NCBI GenBank assembly: GCA_038223055.1
Contig: JBBRHF010000012.1
Location: 1 to 41,650, forward strand
DNA length: 41,650 bases
DNA from: JBBRHF01 sp038223055
Lineage (GTDB): Bacteria; Actinomycetota; Actinomycetes; JACCUZ01
Direction: 5' to 3'
Below are positions 39,317 through 41,650 of this stretch, piece by piece. The position numbers and the translations under genes were made by a program. Numbering within the stretch: position 1 is the first letter of the stretch; each line of letters begins with the position of its first letter. The notes beneath the pieces were generated by a model. It was not told where the DNA came from. It did not search any database and saw only the letters and a list, made by a program, of their open reading frames with translations.

Positions 39317-41124
39317 GCGGGGACCTTTTCGGTGTCATGGGCAGTTTCGGTGTCATGGGCAGGTTCGGTGGCATGGCTGGATGTGGAGTCACGGCTGGCA
39401 GTCTCGCGCCCGACCAGCCAGATGGCCGGAGGGAGCACGGAGATCACGAGCGCTATCACCGCCCACACCCGCATGGCGGGGTGGTCGTGGCCGAGCACGA
39501 GCGATGCGACCAGAGCGAGGAACGACCACGCACCCCACTGCAGGTTCCTGGCGAAGGTGCCCACGCTGTCGGGGCTCATCGAGTCGCCCTTGGGGGTCAC
39601 GACGAAACTGTTCTCGCGGCGGCGCACGGCGTCGACGAGCGCGCTGACGTACATCGGCGCGGACAGGACGGACACGAACATGCCCATGACGCCGGAGGAT
39701 CCCTCCTCCTCGTGCGGGCTGACGTTGTGCCGCCGGTTCCAGAAGTAGATGGCCATCTGCAGCACCGCCGCGTTGACGTAGAGCATCAGCCACAGCCGGG
39801 CCGCGACCTCCACCCCGCCGATGCCGGTGAACAGGTAGAGGCTGATGTTGAGCATGCCCAGCACCCAGCTCAGCGCGGCGGACGGGTAGTAGGACATCAG
39901 CAGGAAGTAGTGCAGCCGCCGGCGCCAGCCCAGCCCGCGCGTGCTCCAGTAGCGCCCGAGCACCACCTCGTTGGTCCCGCGGGACCAGCGGTACTGCTGG
40001 GTGAAGTAGTCCGTCCAGGACGTCGGTCCCTCGCCGACCGCCAGCACGTCGGGGGTGTAGACCGACTTCCACTGCCGGCCGGTCTTCGGGTTGCGAGAAG
40101 AGTGCCACTCGAGGGAGGTGGCAGCGTCCTCGGTGATCGAGTCCTGCAGACCGCCGATGGCGAGCAGCGAGGAGATCCGAGCGGCGTTGTTGGTGCCCAC
40201 GAACATAGCCGTGTCGAAGCGGTTGGCCGCGCGCTGGAGCACCGAGTGGAAGAGATACTGCTGGGACTCCGCCGCCTTGGTGATGAAGTTGTCGTAGTTG
40301 CCGTAGACCTGCGGCCCGACGACGAAAGCGATGTCGGGGTCGCGGAAGTAGCCGAGCAGCCGCTCCGCGAAGTTCTCCAGCGGAACGTGGTCGGTGTCCA
40401 CCGAGATCATCATGTCGTAGCGGTACCCGGCAGCCTCGAGCCAGGCGTTGTAGTTTCCGTGCTTGGTCTTGGCCTTGTTGCGGCCAGTCGGCTGGTTCCA
40501 GCGCTTGATCCCCTTGCGGCTGAAGTGGTGCACGCCCAGCTGGGCACACAGCTCCTTGACCTCGGCGTCGTTGCCCTCGTCCAGCAGCCAGACGTCGAGC
40601 TCACCGTCGTGGCGGATGCGCAGCGCCGCCTCGAGGGTGGCTCGAGCCATCTCCAGCGGCTCCTTGCTCGGGACGATCGTGGTCACGAAGGCGACCTTCA
40701 ACCCCGGTTCGGGCCGCACTGGCACGGGATCCCGGGCGTTCAGCGTGGCGTAGCACAGGGTCATGATGTTGAGCAGTCGCATCGTCTCGATGGCGCCGAT
40801 GGACACCACCATCGTCATGCTCAGGTAGGAGGCGAGGCCGCCGGTGTTCACCGGATAGTGCGACGGCCAGACCAGCCAGATCAGGAACGCCAGTTCGAAC
40901 ACGAGTGCGGTTCCGACGAGGAGTACGCCGCGCAGGCGCATTGTCGTTCGCTGGGTCAAGGATGTGTAGCGGACCCGGTAGTCAGCCGCTGGCTCGCGGA
41001 AGGGGCCGGTCAGCTCGCTGTACTCGGCATAGGGGTAGCGCCGCAAGTCCGTGGTAGCGGTCGTCGTGGTATCGGTCCTCGGGATATAGGACGTGGGTGT
41101 TGCCGCGGATGGAGCGCCAGTCAC
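39313..41124 (-). CDS. cslA: Cellulose synthase-like glycosyltransferase (GT2, CslA-type)
   Basis: A 603-residue membrane GT2 synthase. Two N-terminal membrane helices (VLLVGTALVFELAFLIWLVW and a second near residue 100) precede the cytosolic domain; further helices follow. GT2 motifs are Asp182 (LLDEGND), DTD at 243-245 (ISVDTDHVP), TED ending at Asp333 and QQYRW at 376-380. It would make a beta-glucan and export it. The start is uncertain: ATG 41307 would add 61 residues encoded across long perfect hairpins and without family resemblance, so GTG 41124 is preferred, though no strong ribosome binding site is seen. No PilZ domain is visible. It is the first gene of cslA-glxA-GH6. Confidence 0.88.
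   Translation of the reverse strand: MTGAPSAATPTSYIPRTDTTTTATTDLRRYPYAEYSELTGPFREPAADYRVRYTSLTQRTTMRLRGVLLVGTALVFELAFLIWLVWPSHYPVNTGGLASYLSMTMVVSIGAIETMRLLNIMTLCYATLNARDPVPVRPEPGLKVAFVTTIVPSKEPLEMARATLEAALRIRHDGELDVWLLDEGNDAEVKELCAQLGVHHFSRKGIKRWNQPTGRNKAKTKHGNYNAWLEAAGYRYDMMISVDTDHVPLENFAERLLGYFRDPDIAFVVGPQVYGNYDNFITKAAESQQYLFHSVLQRAANRFDTAMFVGTNNAARISSLLAIGGLQDSITEDAATSLEWHSSRNPKTGRQWKSVYTPDVLAVGEGPTSWTDYFTQQYRWSRGTNEVVLGRYWSTRGLGWRRRLHYFLLMSYYPSAALSWVLGMLNISLYLFTGIGGVEVAARLWLMLYVNAAVLQMAIYFWNRRHNVSPHEEEGSSGVMGMFVSVLSAPMYVSALVDAVRRRENSFVVTPKGDSMSPDSVGTFARNLQWGAWSFLALVASLVLGHDHPAMRVWAVIALVISVLPPAIWLVGRETASRDSTSSHATEPAHDTETAHDTEKVPA
39327..39380. repeat. 18-bp repeats at the cslA 3' end
   Basis: TTTCGGTGTCATGGGCAG is exact at 39327-39344 and 39345-39362, with a diverged third copy at 39363-39380. 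In CslA they encode a C-terminal array of HDTETA-like hexapeptides. Confidence 0.9.
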
Positions 41125-41155
41125 GTGGGTGGCCGTCTCTTGTCTGGAAGGTGGG

Positions 41156-41176
41156 GGGACGAGGTACGGACGTCCC
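41156..41176 (-). other. Hairpin in the cslA leader
   Basis: GGGACG at 41156-41161 pairs with CGTCCC at 41171-41176 around a 9-nt loop. It lies between the larger composite hairpin and the proposed cslA start. It could sequester or space the translation start region. Confidence 0.4.
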
Positions 41177-41184
41177 AGGCCGCC

Positions 41185-41244
41185 GGGCACCCCCAGACGT
41201 CGGCTCTCATGCGAAAGCCGACGTGCGTTGTGATGGGGGTGCCC
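41185..41244 (-). promoter_or_regulatory. Composite two-part hairpin upstream of cslA (candidate cis-regulatory RNA)
   Basis: An outer stem of 10 bp (GGGCACCCCC at 41185-41194, GGGGGTGCCC at 41235-41244) encloses an inner stem of 9 perfect bp (ACGTCGGCT at 41197-41205, AGCCGACGT at 41216-41224). In the leftward RNA the inner stem extends to 12 bp with one G-U pair and a GCAU loop. The two stems are separated by a 10-nt bulge (AUCACAACGC) on one side and 2 nt on the other. It matches no riboswitch I know. No U tract follows, so it is not a plain terminator. Confidence 0.5.
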
Positions 41245-41587
41245 GGATGTGTGGTTGTGCGGCGCTTGGCTCGACGCCTTTCTTACTGCACTCAAGGGAT
41301 TCGGCATCTCGAGCCGGCCGGCTTGGTGCGATCTCCATGGTCGGACACGTCCCCGCTTCCCGCAACGCCGGGGTGGCGCCGTCGGGGGCCGACGCCATCG
41401 ACGTAGCGTGGGCGTCCGGTGGCGATGCGTGAGATTTAGTTTTCCGTTAAACCTTTGCCATCGGATTCATTGGCTCCGAGACCTGTCAAACCTGTCCTGC
41501 CTGTGGCGAAGATCTCACCGCCGGATTTCGAGTTCTGGCCGAAAGTTCGCCGTCGGGCTTCCGGGAGACCCACGTCATACTTGGCCG
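41245..41587. other. AT-richer promoter region upstream of the csl operon
   Basis: This stretch lacks a convincing gene. Around 41432-41475 the base composition is clearly less GC-rich than the rest (TTTAGTTTTCCGTTAAACC), as expected for a promoter. On the minus strand TTGACA at 41484-41489 is a good -35 hexamer, with a poor -10 (TCCGAT) 18 bp on. The word CCTGTC or CCTGTG recurs three times at 9-bp spacing at 41482-41505. The short frames in this stretch are unlike known proteins. Confidence 0.4.
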
Positions 41588-41650
41588 GTGATCCCCGCTG
41601 CGGAGCCGCCCGGTGATGAGCTGAGTTCGGGCCCACCGGAGCGCGACCCG
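41588..41650 (+). CDS. Possible 5' end of a rightward gene (partial)
   Basis: GTG 41588 opens a frame that runs off the window end (21 codons, beginning MIPAAEPPGDELS). CATACT at 41576-41581, 6 nt upstream, could be a -10 box for a leaderless start, like others here. The sequence is too short to show a family. It would diverge from the csl operon. Confidence 0.3.
   Translation, partial: MIPAAEPPGDELSSGPPERDP

Noticed and set aside
37580..39748. Frame of about 720 codons antisense to glxA
   Set aside because: Same reason: shadow of a well-supported gene, low-complexity composition.
41125..41307. 61-residue N-terminal extension of CslA from ATG 41307
   Set aside because: It would be encoded by nested perfect hairpins, has no resemblance to the family and lacks a ribosome binding site, so leader RNA is more likely. 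It is not excluded.
39337..41406. Frame of about 690 codons antisense to cslA
   Set aside because: Shadow frame; the cslA strand has all GT2 motifs and membrane helices.
41436..41636. 66-codon leftward frame at the right edge
   Set aside because: It covers the AT-rich promoter-like area, has no recognisable features and no ribosome binding site.

Overview
The window is about 41.6 kb of very GC-rich DNA. Its genes are tightly packed, often overlap by GTGA or ATGA, and several look leaderless. Together with the GlgE glucan pathway, a GatCAB amidotransferase, an isobutyryl-CoA mutase type enzyme and a cslA-glxA cluster, this points to an actinomycete (Actinomycetota). Genus cannot be set from the sequence. 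No tRNA, rRNA, CRISPR array, insertion sequence or phage gene was seen.

Layout. (1) 222-4673: methylmalonyl-CoA epimerase facing a thiolase, then a MeaB-type GTPase and a B12-dependent acyl-CoA mutase. The mutase carries the substrate-site residues of isobutyryl-CoA mutase (Phe80, Gln198), not those of methylmalonyl-CoA mutase. (2) 5090-6088: thioredoxin-TPR protein, ending at a 17-bp perfect inverted repeat. (3) 6195-18830: a glycogen/alpha-glucan block. The leftward operon glgE-treS-mak-glgB makes branched glucan from trehalose through maltose 1-phosphate. Divergent glgP and convergent glgX degrade glucan. (4) 19010-21187: enoyl-CoA hydratase, a decayed methyltransferase joined to a decayed hexapeptide acyltransferase, and an RlmA-type rRNA methyltransferase. 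(5) 21283-32368: a long rightward housekeeping run, etfB-etfA, cysteine desulfurase-mnmA (tRNA thiolation), a short MetE-core protein, ligA, and gatC-gatA-small membrane protein-gatB. (6) 32541-34653: a PQQ-type sugar dehydrogenase lipoprotein and a 2-hydroxyacid dehydrogenase, head to head with start codons overlapping in one CATG. (7) 34734-41124: a leftward cell-surface glucan cluster, cslA (GT2 synthase) - glxA (copper radical oxidase) - GH6 lipoprotein - 32-codon ORF, followed by a second secreted GH6 enzyme. It resembles the Streptomyces cslA-glxA-cslZ locus. A strongly folded sequence lies upstream of cslA.

The most distinctive findings are these. Short tandem duplications of 14-25 bp recur at gene ends and inside low-complexity protein segments. 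Two mini-ORFs were created by triplication of the treS start. Several -10 hexamers sit 7-8 nt from a start codon. The csl leader has a composite hairpin. The mutase and epimerase carry notable active-site residues. The relic at 19796-20283 marks a past deletion.

Gene calls rest on conserved motifs and family resemblance read by eye. Promoter, terminator and small-ORF calls are inferences.
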